From assembly GCA_019695295.1 (NCBI GenBank), contig JAIBAH010000005.1:35610-99609 (forward strand): DNA of 64,000 nucleotides. The letters run 5' to 3'. This stretch comes from Bacteroidia bacterium (GTDB taxonomy: Bacteria > Bacteroidota > Bacteroidia > J057). The position numbers were made by a program, and so were the translations under genes. The stretch's first letter is position 1; every line of letters begins with the position of its first letter. This document shows, one piece after another, positions 1 through 7,279 of this stretch. Under the pieces are notes generated by a model, which was given only the letters and a program-made list of their open reading frames with translations, searched no databases and was not told the origin of the DNA.

Positions 1-346
1 AATTACATAAAAAGTAAAACAATTTTTAAAAAAAACAAAACTAATAAACTGATTAACAGCAATATAATTTCATTCTAATTACCAAAAAACAGAATCCGGA
101 AAAATATTACGAATTACCGTAATAAATATATTAATTCTGTTTATTACACTACCAAAACTGTTTAAAAATTAAAAAAATTAAAAAAAAAATTTGCAAAAAC
201 AAAAAATACCATGTAAGTTTACACTCGATTTAGAAAAAAATATGGTTGAGGTTTTTAATTTTAATTATTCTACCAATTATTCAAAATGTATGGCAATTAA
301 TTTCTACTTACAAAAACAAAAGTTAGTTCTATCAGCCTGTACCCTT
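1..346. other. AT-rich upstream region, no gene seen
   Basis: The stretch is very AT-rich with long A runs and holds no convincing reading frame. Weak in-frame TTG and ATG codons at 191, 242 and 290 extend the following gene upstream, but the residues they add do not look like a signal peptide. I see no clear TAnnTTTG promoter. Confidence 0.5.
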
Positions 347-3300
347 ATGACATTCCCTAAAAAGGCATTTTCCGGTAAGAGTTTATTGCTCCTCGGAGGC
401 ATCTTTATTTCTTTTTTGTCATTTGGTCAGGTAAATGTTGGGAACTATGTATTCGCAGACGTAAATAGCAATGGATTACAGGACGACGGTGCCGCTAATG
501 GTATCAATAATGTAACTGTTCAATTATGGTCTGCAGGGCCTGACGGTACAATCAACGGAGGCGATGACATTTTTATCTCCAGTGAAGTTACCGCAAACGA
601 TGTATCCGGAGATCCGGGATATTTTAATTTTACTGCCGTTTCAGATGGTAACTATTATTTAAAATTTCCGCTTCAGGTAAAAAACTTCTTTTTAACCCGC
701 CAATCTGCAGGAGACAAGAATCTTGATTCAGACGTAAACCGGTTTTCAGGAGAATCCATCCTTTTTACCATTTCCGGACTGGACAAAACAGACCTTGATG
801 CAGGTTATTCTACTTCTTTCCCTGTTTGTCCGAGCGTTTGTGAAAAACAGTTTATTTCACAGCACATTGTAAGTAAACCGGAAGTCATTTTTGATATTGA
901 AAATGACACTTTCCGTTTACCTAAATTTGATGCAAGTCTTGGTGAGCTGCTCAAAACCGAGATAGAAGGAAAAGCCGATATCCGGATGGTCTATCAGTTT
1001 GAGAACAGAGGTTCAACTCCCCGTTCGATTTTTTTAGCTTATTTTGATACCACAACGACTACCGGACCGGGATTAGGTAGCGGGCTGCGTTTCACGGCTC
1101 AGGATACCGTGGTAAATACCACACTTCCTCCAACAGACGGTGTGAATTTTTCCGGCCCTGACTTTATCTCTGACTCTTTATTTATTGGATCATTCGCAAA
1201 AGATACTTCCCTGACGAATCCTGTGGATTTGGCCGGATTTACGGGGAATGATTCTCTCACTTATTTATTTAATGCAAAATCTTCCACTATCTCTACTTCT
1301 TCAGGAACCCTTTACCGTTTGATTCTTACATATGCGAAAGTAGAGGTTACGGTCAGATATACTTATTGCAGAAAAGTTTGTGGTTCTATCGGCAACTTTG
1401 TATGGAATGATTTGAATAAAGACGGAATTCAGGACCCAAGAGAGCCTGGTATTGCTAATGTTACCGTTACCCTTTTTGACAGTAATGGAAATATCGCAGG
1501 CGTAACTCAAACTGACGCATTCGGATTTTATACATTTAATAATGTTTTACCCGGAGATTATTCTGTAAGCTTTTCTTTACCGGCTGATTACACCTTTACT
1601 TCTGCACTTGCAGGCGGTAATACCAACACAGACAGCGACCCTGACCCTTTTACCGGACGCACTGCTGTATTTACGCTGCTGGATCAGGAAAATAAAACGG
1701 ATATTGATGCGGGGATGTATTTTCAGGAGAAAAACACCGCAAGTCTGGGCAACAGAGTGTGGTTTGACAGAGATGATAACGGTATTCAGGACGCAGGAGA
1801 AGTAGGGGTAGCCAATGTTACTGTTACGCTCTATGATGGAACAGGGACTGTGCCTGCCGGTACTGCGATTACCAATACAGACGGAGAATATTATTTCAGA
1901 AATCTGGCTCCGGGTACCTACAGAGTGGGTATTACTCAGCCTCAGGGATATACACTTGCACAATATAATCAGGGTGGAGACGATGCTTCCGACAGCGATA
2001 TTAATCCGGCAACGGGTCTTACTGACCTGATTACGCTTGCTTCCGGGCAAATGGATTATACATGGGACGCAGGTATTATTCTTTCTTCTGCCAATACGGC
2101 AAGTGTGGGGGATTTTGTATGGAATGATCTGAACAAAAACGGAATTCAGGAAGAAGGCGAACCCGGAGTACCCGGAATAACCGTTACTTTGTTTGATACG
2201 ACCAATACAGTAGTTGCGACTACAATTACGGACGCTTTTGGAAAATACATTTTCAATAATGTAGCAATTGATATAAGCCCTGTTTTTTACAGAAGTAATT
2301 ATTATATCGTATTTACTATCCCTTCCAACTATAGTACTACGATTCAGAATACCGGAGATGACAATACCGACAGCGATATTAATCCTTCCGGCACTACTGC
2401 TAAATTCATTTTAAATCCCGGAGATGATATTGTAAACATAGACGCGGGGATTTACAGAAATGACCTCGTAAATGCTACCGCTTCAATCGGCGATTTTGTA
2501 TGGCTTGACGAAAATAAAAACGGGATTCAGGATGCAGACGAAAAAGGAGTTGCAGGAATCACTGTTACTCTTCTGGATAATCTCGGGAATATAGTGGCAT
2601 TTACCGTTACAGATGCAAACGGTGCCTATATTTTCACTGATTTACCTGCCGGTGATTACAGAGTAGTATTCTCCAACCTGCCTTTCGGTACTGAATTTAC
2701 CCCCCCCGGACAAGGTACAACGCTCACAGACAGCGACCCCAATCCGCTTACAGGAGCAACCGGCCTCATCTCTCTGGCTGACGGAGAAGCAAACACCTCC
2801 GTGGACGCAGGGATTATCAGCGGCGTTTCTGATAACGGAAATGCAAGTCTGGGAGACTACGTCTGGTACGACCTTAATTTTAACGGCTCTCAGGATCCGA
2901 ATGAGCCCGGTGTACAAGGCGTAACGGTAACCCTTACCAATATTGCCAGTACGCTTACCCTTGTAACCAAAACCGACGGAGAAGGAAGGTATCTTTTCAA
3001 CGGATTAAATCCGGACCAGTACATCCTTACTTTCTCCGGAATTCCTGCAGGATATAATGTAACAACTCTTAATGCAGACAGTAATGACGAAAAAGACAGT
3101 GACGCAGATCCGCTTACGCTTCAGACGGTTACAATTACGCTGGGAGATGGTCAAAATGACTTATCATGGGATATGGGTATTTTCAATCCTGTGCCTTCCA
3201 GTTCAATCGGCGACTTCGTATGGCTGGATGTCAATCAGAATGGAATTCAGGAGCCGGGAGAAAACGGAGTTCCGGGTGTAACAGTTACGCTGTATGACGC

Positions 3301-5260
3301 GCTGAACAATCCGGTTGCGGTAGCGCTTACCAACGACGCCGGTTACTATATCTTTACTGATGTTCCTCCGGGTGATTATATTATCGTATTTTCCAATCTT
3401 CCGGCCGGATTCAACTTCTCTCCATCCAATAACCCTGCCGCTACCGAGGCTACTGACAGCGATGCAGATCCGGTTACAGGTCAGACACTGGTATTTACCT
3501 TACCTGCTGCTACCTTCCTTCAGAATGTTGACGCGGGAGTCTTCAATACAAGGGCAACAATCGGAGATTTTGTATGGGAAGATGTAAATAATAATGGTAT
3601 TCAGGATACAGGAGAGAAAGGCGTTTCAGGAATTACCGTTTATTTGCTTAGTGCTGCAGGAGATACTTTAGCTTCGGCAGTAACGAATGGCGAAGGATTA
3701 TATCTGTTCCCGAATATCTCCCCTGATCAGTATCAGCTTGCTTTTGGGGACATTCCGGCGAATACGCTATTCACGATTCAGGACGCTACCGGTAATGCAC
3801 CCGATGATACTGACAGCGATACAGACCCGGCAAACGGTACAATTCCTGTGTTCAGTGTTTCCGCAGGCGAGTACAACCTGACCTATGACGCCGGACTTTA
3901 TGGCGCACCAAGGGCTTCCCTGAATGGTATTGTATGGTATGATAACGGCGACGGTATCAGACAGGACAACGAACTTCCGGTTTCAGGAGTTACAGTTACC
4001 TTGTTTGATGTAAACACAGGAAATCCGGTTTCTGTAACCGTTACAGGCTCTGATGGGTATTATTTCTTTGAAAACATCCTTCCGGGTACATATGAAGTGG
4101 TCTTCTCTGTTTTCCCTGAAGGCCTGGGGTTAACGATTACTGACGCAAACGGAAACGCAAACGACGACAGGGACAGCGATGCTACTGCAGTCTCTCCTCC
4201 AGGTACTTTCCCGCTGATTGCTACCGGCGGAACCGTTACTGTAAATGCAGGCGATAATATTGCCGGTCCGGATGCAGGAATTCTGCCGTCAGCAGGATTG
4301 CAGGGTAAAGCATGGACTGATAATAACAGAGATGGAATCAGACAAATCAATGATCTTGGAATCAGCAGGGTAAAAGTAAAACTGTGTACTTCCGATGCAC
4401 CCAATACCGTCATCAGAAGCACTGTTACCGGCGAAGAAGGATTCTATCAGTTCCTGAACCTGACTCCGGGCGTATCTTATATTGTGAAGTTCGATTCTGT
4501 TCCTTCCCGTTCATGGACAGAGCAGTTTGTCGGCTCAGATTCAACCATAGACAGCGATGTATATAACTGGGTAACTGCCCCTGACAGCAATGAAAGAGGA
4601 AAAACCCCGGTTCTTTCACCCCTGAGGGTAGGAGAGTTGCGTCCAAACATTGATGCAGGCTATCTGCGCCCCGGTGAAGGACTGCCTGTAGTACTTACTA
4701 CTTTTGACGGTATCCTCATTGGAAGTGATGTCCTCCTCAACTGGAAAACCGTTACTGAGGTAAACAGCAGTTATTTCGTGATTCAACGTTCTTTGGATGG
4801 ATTTGCGAACAAATCAGAAGGAGAAGATATTGGAGTTGTAGAAGCGAAAGGAAACTCGAATGAAACGGAAAACTATAAGTTTAAAGATAATAATGTAACT
4901 GCACTGAATGTAAACACAATATGGTATCGCTTAAAAATGATTGATATTGATGGTACATTTGAGTACAGCAAAGAAATCGTAGAAGTAAGAATGGATGAAG
5001 GCATTCAGGATATTTACATGAGTCAGTATCCCAATCCTGCAACTAATCAGATTTCTATTGATTATCAGCTATTCGAAGCTAAATACGGAGAATTAAGCAT
5101 TGTAAATGCCCTTGGTCAGGTTGTATATCAGTCCAACCTCAGTGCAGATGACAATATTCAGTTATTGAGTATTGATGTGAAAGACTGGGCAAGAGGCGCC
5201 TACATGATTCGTATCGCTACCGAGAATAGTGTATTAACCAGAAGATTATTGTTAGAATAG
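347..5260 (+). CDS. Giant SdrD B-like repeat adhesin with T9SS sorting domain
   Basis: This is a secreted, probably cell-surface protein of about 1637 residues. The ATG at 347 is preferred because it gives a clean signal peptide (basic MTFPKK start, hydrophobic LLLLGGIFISFLSF, cleavage near FGQ); in-frame upstream starts at 290 and 191 are possible. Ten SdrD B/Cna-B-like units follow, beginning near nt 431, 1381, 1740, 2099, 2480, 2843, 3200, 3554, 3914 and 4291. Each has a G-x-x-VW-x-D-x-N-x-x-G-I-Q core, a later D-S-D segment that probably binds calcium, and a closing D-A-G motif. A Cys-rich insert lies between units 1 and 2. The last roughly 200 residues hold a fibronectin-like module (LNWKTVTEVNSSYF) and a type A T9SS domain starting at SQYPNPATN. 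Adhesion is inferred from the repeat type. Confidence 0.9.
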   Translation: MTFPKKAFSGKSLLLLGGIFISFLSFGQVNVGNYVFADVNSNGLQDDGAANGINNVTVQLWSAGPDGTINGGDDIFISSEVTANDVSGDPGYFNFTAVSDGNYYLKFPLQVKNFFLTRQSAGDKNLDSDVNRFSGESILFTISGLDKTDLDAGYSTSFPVCPSVCEKQFISQHIVSKPEVIFDIENDTFRLPKFDASLGELLKTEIEGKADIRMVYQFENRGSTPRSIFLAYFDTTTTTGPGLGSGLRFTAQDTVVNTTLPPTDGVNFSGPDFISDSLFIGSFAKDTSLTNPVDLAGFTGNDSLTYLFNAKSSTISTSSGTLYRLILTYAKVEVTVRYTYCRKVCGSIGNFVWNDLNKDGIQDPREPGIANVTVTLFDSNGNIAGVTQTDAFGFYTFNNVLPGDYSVSFSLPADYTFTSALAGGNTNTDSDPDPFTGRTAVFTLLDQENKTDIDAGMYFQEKNTASLGNRVWFDRDDNGIQDAGEVGVANVTVTLYDGTGTVPAGTAITNTDGEYYFRNLAPGTYRVGITQPQGYTLAQYNQGGDDASDSDINPATGLTDLITLASGQMDYTWDAGIILSSANTASVGDFVWNDLNKNGIQEEGEPGVPGITVTLFDTTNTVVATTITDAFGKYIFNNVAIDISPVFYRSNYYIVFTIPSNYSTTIQNTGDDNTDSDINPSGTTAKFILNPGDDIVNIDAGIYRNDLVNATASIGDFVWLDENKNGIQDADEKGVAGITVTLLDNLGNIVAFTVTDANGAYIFTDLPAGDYRVVFSNLPFGTEFTPPGQGTTLTDSDPNPLTGATGLISLADGEANTSVDAGIISGVSDNGNASLGDYVWYDLNFNGSQDPNEPGVQGVTVTLTNIASTLTLVTKTDGEGRYLFNGLNPDQYILTFSGIPAGYNVTTLNADSNDEKDSDADPLTLQTVTITLGDGQNDLSWDMGIFNPVPSSSIGDFVWLDVNQNGIQEPGENGVPGVTVTLYDALNNPVAVALTNDAGYYIFTDVPPGDYIIVFSNLPAGFNFSPSNNPAATEATDSDADPVTGQTLVFTLPAATFLQNVDAGVFNTRATIGDFVWEDVNNNGIQDTGEKGVSGITVYLLSAAGDTLASAVTNGEGLYLFPNISPDQYQLAFGDIPANTLFTIQDATGNAPDDTDSDTDPANGTIPVFSVSAGEYNLTYDAGLYGAPRASLNGIVWYDNGDGIRQDNELPVSGVTVTLFDVNTGNPVSVTVTGSDGYYFFENILPGTYEVVFSVFPEGLGLTITDANGNANDDRDSDATAVSPPGTFPLIATGGTVTVNAGDNIAGPDAGILPSAGLQGKAWTDNNRDGIRQINDLGISRVKVKLCTSDAPNTVIRSTVTGEEGFYQFLNLTPGVSYIVKFDSVPSRSWTEQFVGSDSTIDSDVYNWVTAPDSNERGKTPVLSPLRVGELRPNIDAGYLRPGEGLPVVLTTFDGILIGSDVLLNWKTVTEVNSSYFVIQRSLDGFANKSEGEDIGVVEAKGNSNETENYKFKDNNVTALNVNTIWYRLKMIDIDGTFEYSKEIVEVRMDEGIQDIYMSQYPNPATNQISIDYQLFEAKYGELSIVNALGQVVYQSNLSADDNIQLLSIDVKDWARGAYMIRIATENSVLTRRLLLE

Positions 5261-5278
5261 TCTTACTTCCCTCAACCC

Positions 5279-5318
5279 GACCCACTATGGATGTGAATTC
5301 ATTGTGGGTCTTTTTTTT
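5279..5318 (+). terminator. Rho-independent terminator of the SdrD-repeat adhesin
   Basis: The stem GACCCAC (5279-5285) pairs with GTGGGTC (5304-5310) and is followed by eight Ts, 19 nt after the adhesin stop codon. Confidence 0.8.
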
Positions 5319-5326
5319 ATAAAAAA

Positions 5327-5350
5327 GCCGTTCCGAGGATTGGAAACCAC
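5327..5350 (+). repeat. Partial copy of the GCCGTTYCGAGG dispersed repeat
   Basis: GCCGTTCCGAGGATTGGAAA plus CCAC matches the first 24 bases of the longer copies at 5376 and 7116 with two differences. Confidence 0.6.
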
Positions 5351-5375
5351 AGGGGGGTAAAGCCGTTTTGCTAAA

Positions 5376-5415
5376 GCCGTTTCGAGGGCTGGAAACCACT
5401 CGCAAGGCTGGGCTT
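5376..5415 (+). repeat. Dispersed repeat flanking the FGE cassette, left copy
   Basis: A 40-base element begins GCCGTTTCGAGGGCTGGAAA and ends AAGGCTGGGCTT. It matches 7116-7155 at 38 of 40 positions in the same orientation. The two copies bracket the FGE-fold gene. Confidence 0.75.
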
Positions 5416-5444
5416 AGCCGCTTCGTTTATCCTTTGTGGTGACC

Positions 5445-5478
5445 GCCTGCCGGTTGTTAGGACACAAACGGCGGCAGG
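5445..5478. repeat. Imperfect GC-rich inverted repeat
   Basis: CCGCCTGCCGGTTGT and ACAAACGGCGGCAGG form an imperfect GC-rich hairpin. It lies between the flanking repeat and the long hairpin at 5501 and is much more GC-rich than the surrounding intergenic DNA. Confidence 0.45.
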
Positions 5479-5500
5479 AGAATGACTGTTTTTTTACTTT

Positions 5501-5562
5501 CCGCCTACGTATGAGAGGACACCATAGCCGCCAATGGTGTCCTCTCATACGTATCATGGCGG
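5501..5562. repeat. Long perfect hairpin (20-bp stem, 8-nt loop)
   Basis: The arm at 5506-5525 (TACGTATGAGAGGACACCAT) is the exact reverse complement of 5534-5553, with loop AGCCGCCA. The outer bases CCGCC (5501-5505) and GGCGG (5558-5562) extend the stem across a 4-nt bulge. No T run follows, so it is not a typical terminator. A related CCGCCTACG...CGTATCA hairpin occurs at 7170-7207. Confidence 0.8.
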
Positions 5563-5680
5563 TGCTTTTTTCCTGCAAGGCCTCACGTTTCCGTTAAAAA
5601 ATTGCCTGATTACCCCCTTATTAAAAAAATCTCCTTATTTTTGTCATCCATACAAATACCATCAAACCAACACAGAAAAA

Positions 5681-6850
5681 ATGAAACCAATTCTACTTTT
5701 CTTCTTCCTGACCTGTCTGTTTTGTATTGAAATAAAAGCGCAGGGGTATTGCTGCAATGATTACAAATCAGATATTGAGGGGTTATACAATGATTGTGAG
5801 TACTCGCTTGCCTTGACAAAATTAAACAATATGCTAAAATATTGCGACCAATGCCAAGGCATCGCCAACAGCTGGCGCAGCAGAATACAGCAATGCCTGA
5901 ACGATGCCAATGCTTCAGGCTGCCCTTGCCGGAGCAGTGGGAGTACCGATACCGACGGAGACGGAATCCTGGATATAGATGACCAGTGTGATACACAACA
6001 GGGACCCGCCTCCAATTACGGATGCCCCGTAGTGGAGGTGGAGCAGGACTTCTGTCCGATGGTCTATGTACAGGGGGGTACTTTTACGATGGGTGACCTT
6101 TTTGGGGATGGTGAAGCCGATGAACAACCCACACATTCTGTCACTTTATCGGCTTTTTATATGGGTAAATATGAAGTCACGGTGTCGGAATTTGAGGTAT
6201 TTGTAAATGAAACAGGGTACAAAACCGATGCGGAGAAAGAGGGCTGGAGTTATTATTGGGATGGAGATTCGTGGAAAAAAAAGAACGGGGTTTACTGGAA
6301 ACACGACGAAGAGGGCAATTTACGGGAAAGAAGCAAATACAACTATCCTGTGATACATGTTTCCTGGAATGATGCCGAAGCTTTCTGCGAATGGATGAGC
6401 CGTAAATACGGAAAGACCTACAGCCTTCCTACCGAGGCGCAATGGGAATATGCAGCGAGAAGTGGGGGTAAAAAAAATAAATACGCATGGGGAAACGGGC
6501 TTACGGCAACAAACGGAGCAAATGTAGCAACCAAGAATCACTATAACTGAGAGATATTTGAAGGGAGAGATTCCTACAAATACGCTTGCCCGGTATCACA
6601 ATCCGGAGTGAATGATATTGGCTTATACGGGATGACGGGTAACGTTTGGGAGTGGTGCAGTGATTGGTACGGAACCTACAGCAGTGGCTCTCAAACGAAT
6701 CCTACGGGGATCTCAAACGGATCGCTTCGGGTGTATCGGGGCGGCGGTTGGCGCGGCGACGCAGGGTATTGCCGCGCCTCCTACCGCAACTACAACTCCC
6801 CGTCCTACCGCAACTACCACCTCGGCTTCCGCCTCTCCAGGACAGAGTAA
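5681..6850 (+). pseudogene. FGE/SUMF1-fold exported protein with DGR-like variable C-terminus, split by an in-frame TGA
   Basis: ATG 5681 starts a clear signal peptide (MKPILLFFFLTCLFCIEIKAQ). A Cys-rich region of about 80 residues follows, then a thrombospondin type 3-like calcium motif (DTDGDGILDIDDQCD, nt ~5949-5993). A formylglycine-generating-enzyme-like (SUMF1, C-type-lectin-fold) domain begins near nt 6047 (MVYVQGGTFTMGD; MGKYEVTVSEF; LPTEAQWEYAARSGG). The frame hits TGA at 6548-6550 after KNHYN, then continues unbroken in the same frame with EIFEGRDSYKYACPV, GLYGMTGNVWEWCSDWYG and a family-typical end at 6850. The split therefore looks like a single TGG-to-TGA change, a sequencing error, or readthrough. 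As read, translation gives 289 residues without the lectin-fold core. The C-terminus carries the variable-region signature annotated separately. A ligand-binding surface role is inferred; an active formylglycine enzyme is unlikely. Confidence 0.75.
6728..6838 (+). other. Probable DGR variable region (VR) at the end of the FGE-fold gene
   Basis: The codons from 6728 encode RVYRGGGWRGDAGYC, then RASYRNYNSPSYRNYH and LGFRLS, the classic end of DGR-diversified CLec/FGE proteins. The sites expected to be AAC in a template repeat read TAT, CGC, GGC, GAC, TAT, TAC, AAC, TAC, AAC, TAC, AAC, TAC and CAC. Nearly all are NNC codons that differ from AAC only at the adenines. The tract is strikingly GC-rich compared with its gene. 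The GC-rich end (CTCGGCTTCCGCCTC) is where an initiation-of-mutagenic-homing site would lie. No template repeat or reverse transcriptase was found in this window. Confidence 0.7.
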
Positions 6851-6882
6851 GTTTTTAGATTTTTTACCTTTTATCTTTGCAA

Positions 6883-6917
6883 GAAATGACATCTTATAAT
6901 AAAAAAGATGTCATTTC
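6883..6917. repeat. Hairpin 1 downstream of the variable region
   Basis: GAAATGACATCTT (6883-6895) pairs perfectly with AAGATGTCATTTC (6905-6917), a 13-bp stem with a 9-nt AT loop, 32 nt after the FGE stop codon. It has no T run on the plus side. It belongs to a tandem pair. Confidence 0.8.
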
Positions 6918-6934
6918 CTTCTTACCTTTTGCAA

Positions 6935-6968
6935 GAAATGACATCTTCTAATAAAAAGATGTCATTTC
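6935..6968. repeat. Hairpin 2, tandem copy of hairpin 1
   Basis: The same 13-bp stem recurs (arms 6935-6947 and 6956-6968) with a slightly different 8-nt loop. Both hairpins are preceded by TTACCTTTT and a GCAA sequence, so the unit is an imperfect direct repeat with a period of about 52 bp. Confidence 0.8.
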
Positions 6969-7044
6969 ATTTCCATAAGAGAAAAACGGATATATCCGTA
7001 GGAAGAAACCGAAGGTATATCAAAATTTCCGGATATACGGTTAG

Positions 7045-7080
7045 ATATATCTGAAAACACGCATAAATTTTCAGATATAT
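7045..7080. repeat. AT-rich inverted repeat
   Basis: ATATATCTGAAAA (7045-7057) pairs exactly with TTTTCAGATATAT (7068-7080) around a 10-nt loop. The related palindrome CGGATATATCCG sits at 6989-7000. Together with the tandem hairpins, most of 6851-7260 is inverted-repeat DNA without a gene. Confidence 0.65.
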
Positions 7081-7115
7081 GCAAAAAACTTCCGCCTGCG
7101 TTTTTAAGGGTGGGA

Positions 7116-7155
7116 GCCGTTTCGAGGGTTGGAAACCACTCGAAAGGCTGGGCTT
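7116..7155 (+). repeat. Dispersed repeat flanking the FGE cassette, right copy
   Basis: This is the direct repeat of 5376-5415 (GCCGTTTCGAGGGTTGGAAA through AAGGCTGGGCTT), with two differences over 40 bases. It is followed by a hairpin with arms TACGTTTGTG (7174-7183) and CACAAACGTA (7187-7196), which resembles the long hairpin on the left side. Confidence 0.75.
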
Positions 7156-7210
7156 TCGCCACTTCATTCCGCCTACGTTTGTGTCCCACAAACGTATCAA
7201 AGACGGAATA

Positions 7211-7251
7211 CAAAAAAGAAAGTGGCTATTCTGAGCAGAATATACCACTTT
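7211..7251 (-). terminator. Terminator of the first ASHLMGG-type T9SS gene
   Basis: Read on the minus strand, AAAGTGG (7245-7251) pairs with CCACTTT (7219-7225) and a C-interrupted T run follows (complement of CAAAAAAG). A second nested stem involves ATTCTG and CAGAAT. Confidence 0.65.
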
Positions 7252-7279
7252 CCCGAATAACTTACTTCCCTGTATTAGA

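Noticed and set aside
1577..2050. Long antisense frames inside the SdrD-repeat gene and other large genes
   Set aside because: They are frames opposite strongly coding repeats and show no independent features.
6548..6550. TGA read as Trp or selenocysteine
   Set aside because: glpK, the SBBP gene and the YDYQA gene end naturally with TGA, so the code is standard. No SECIS-like structure is obvious after the codon, and FGE proteins do not use Sec here.
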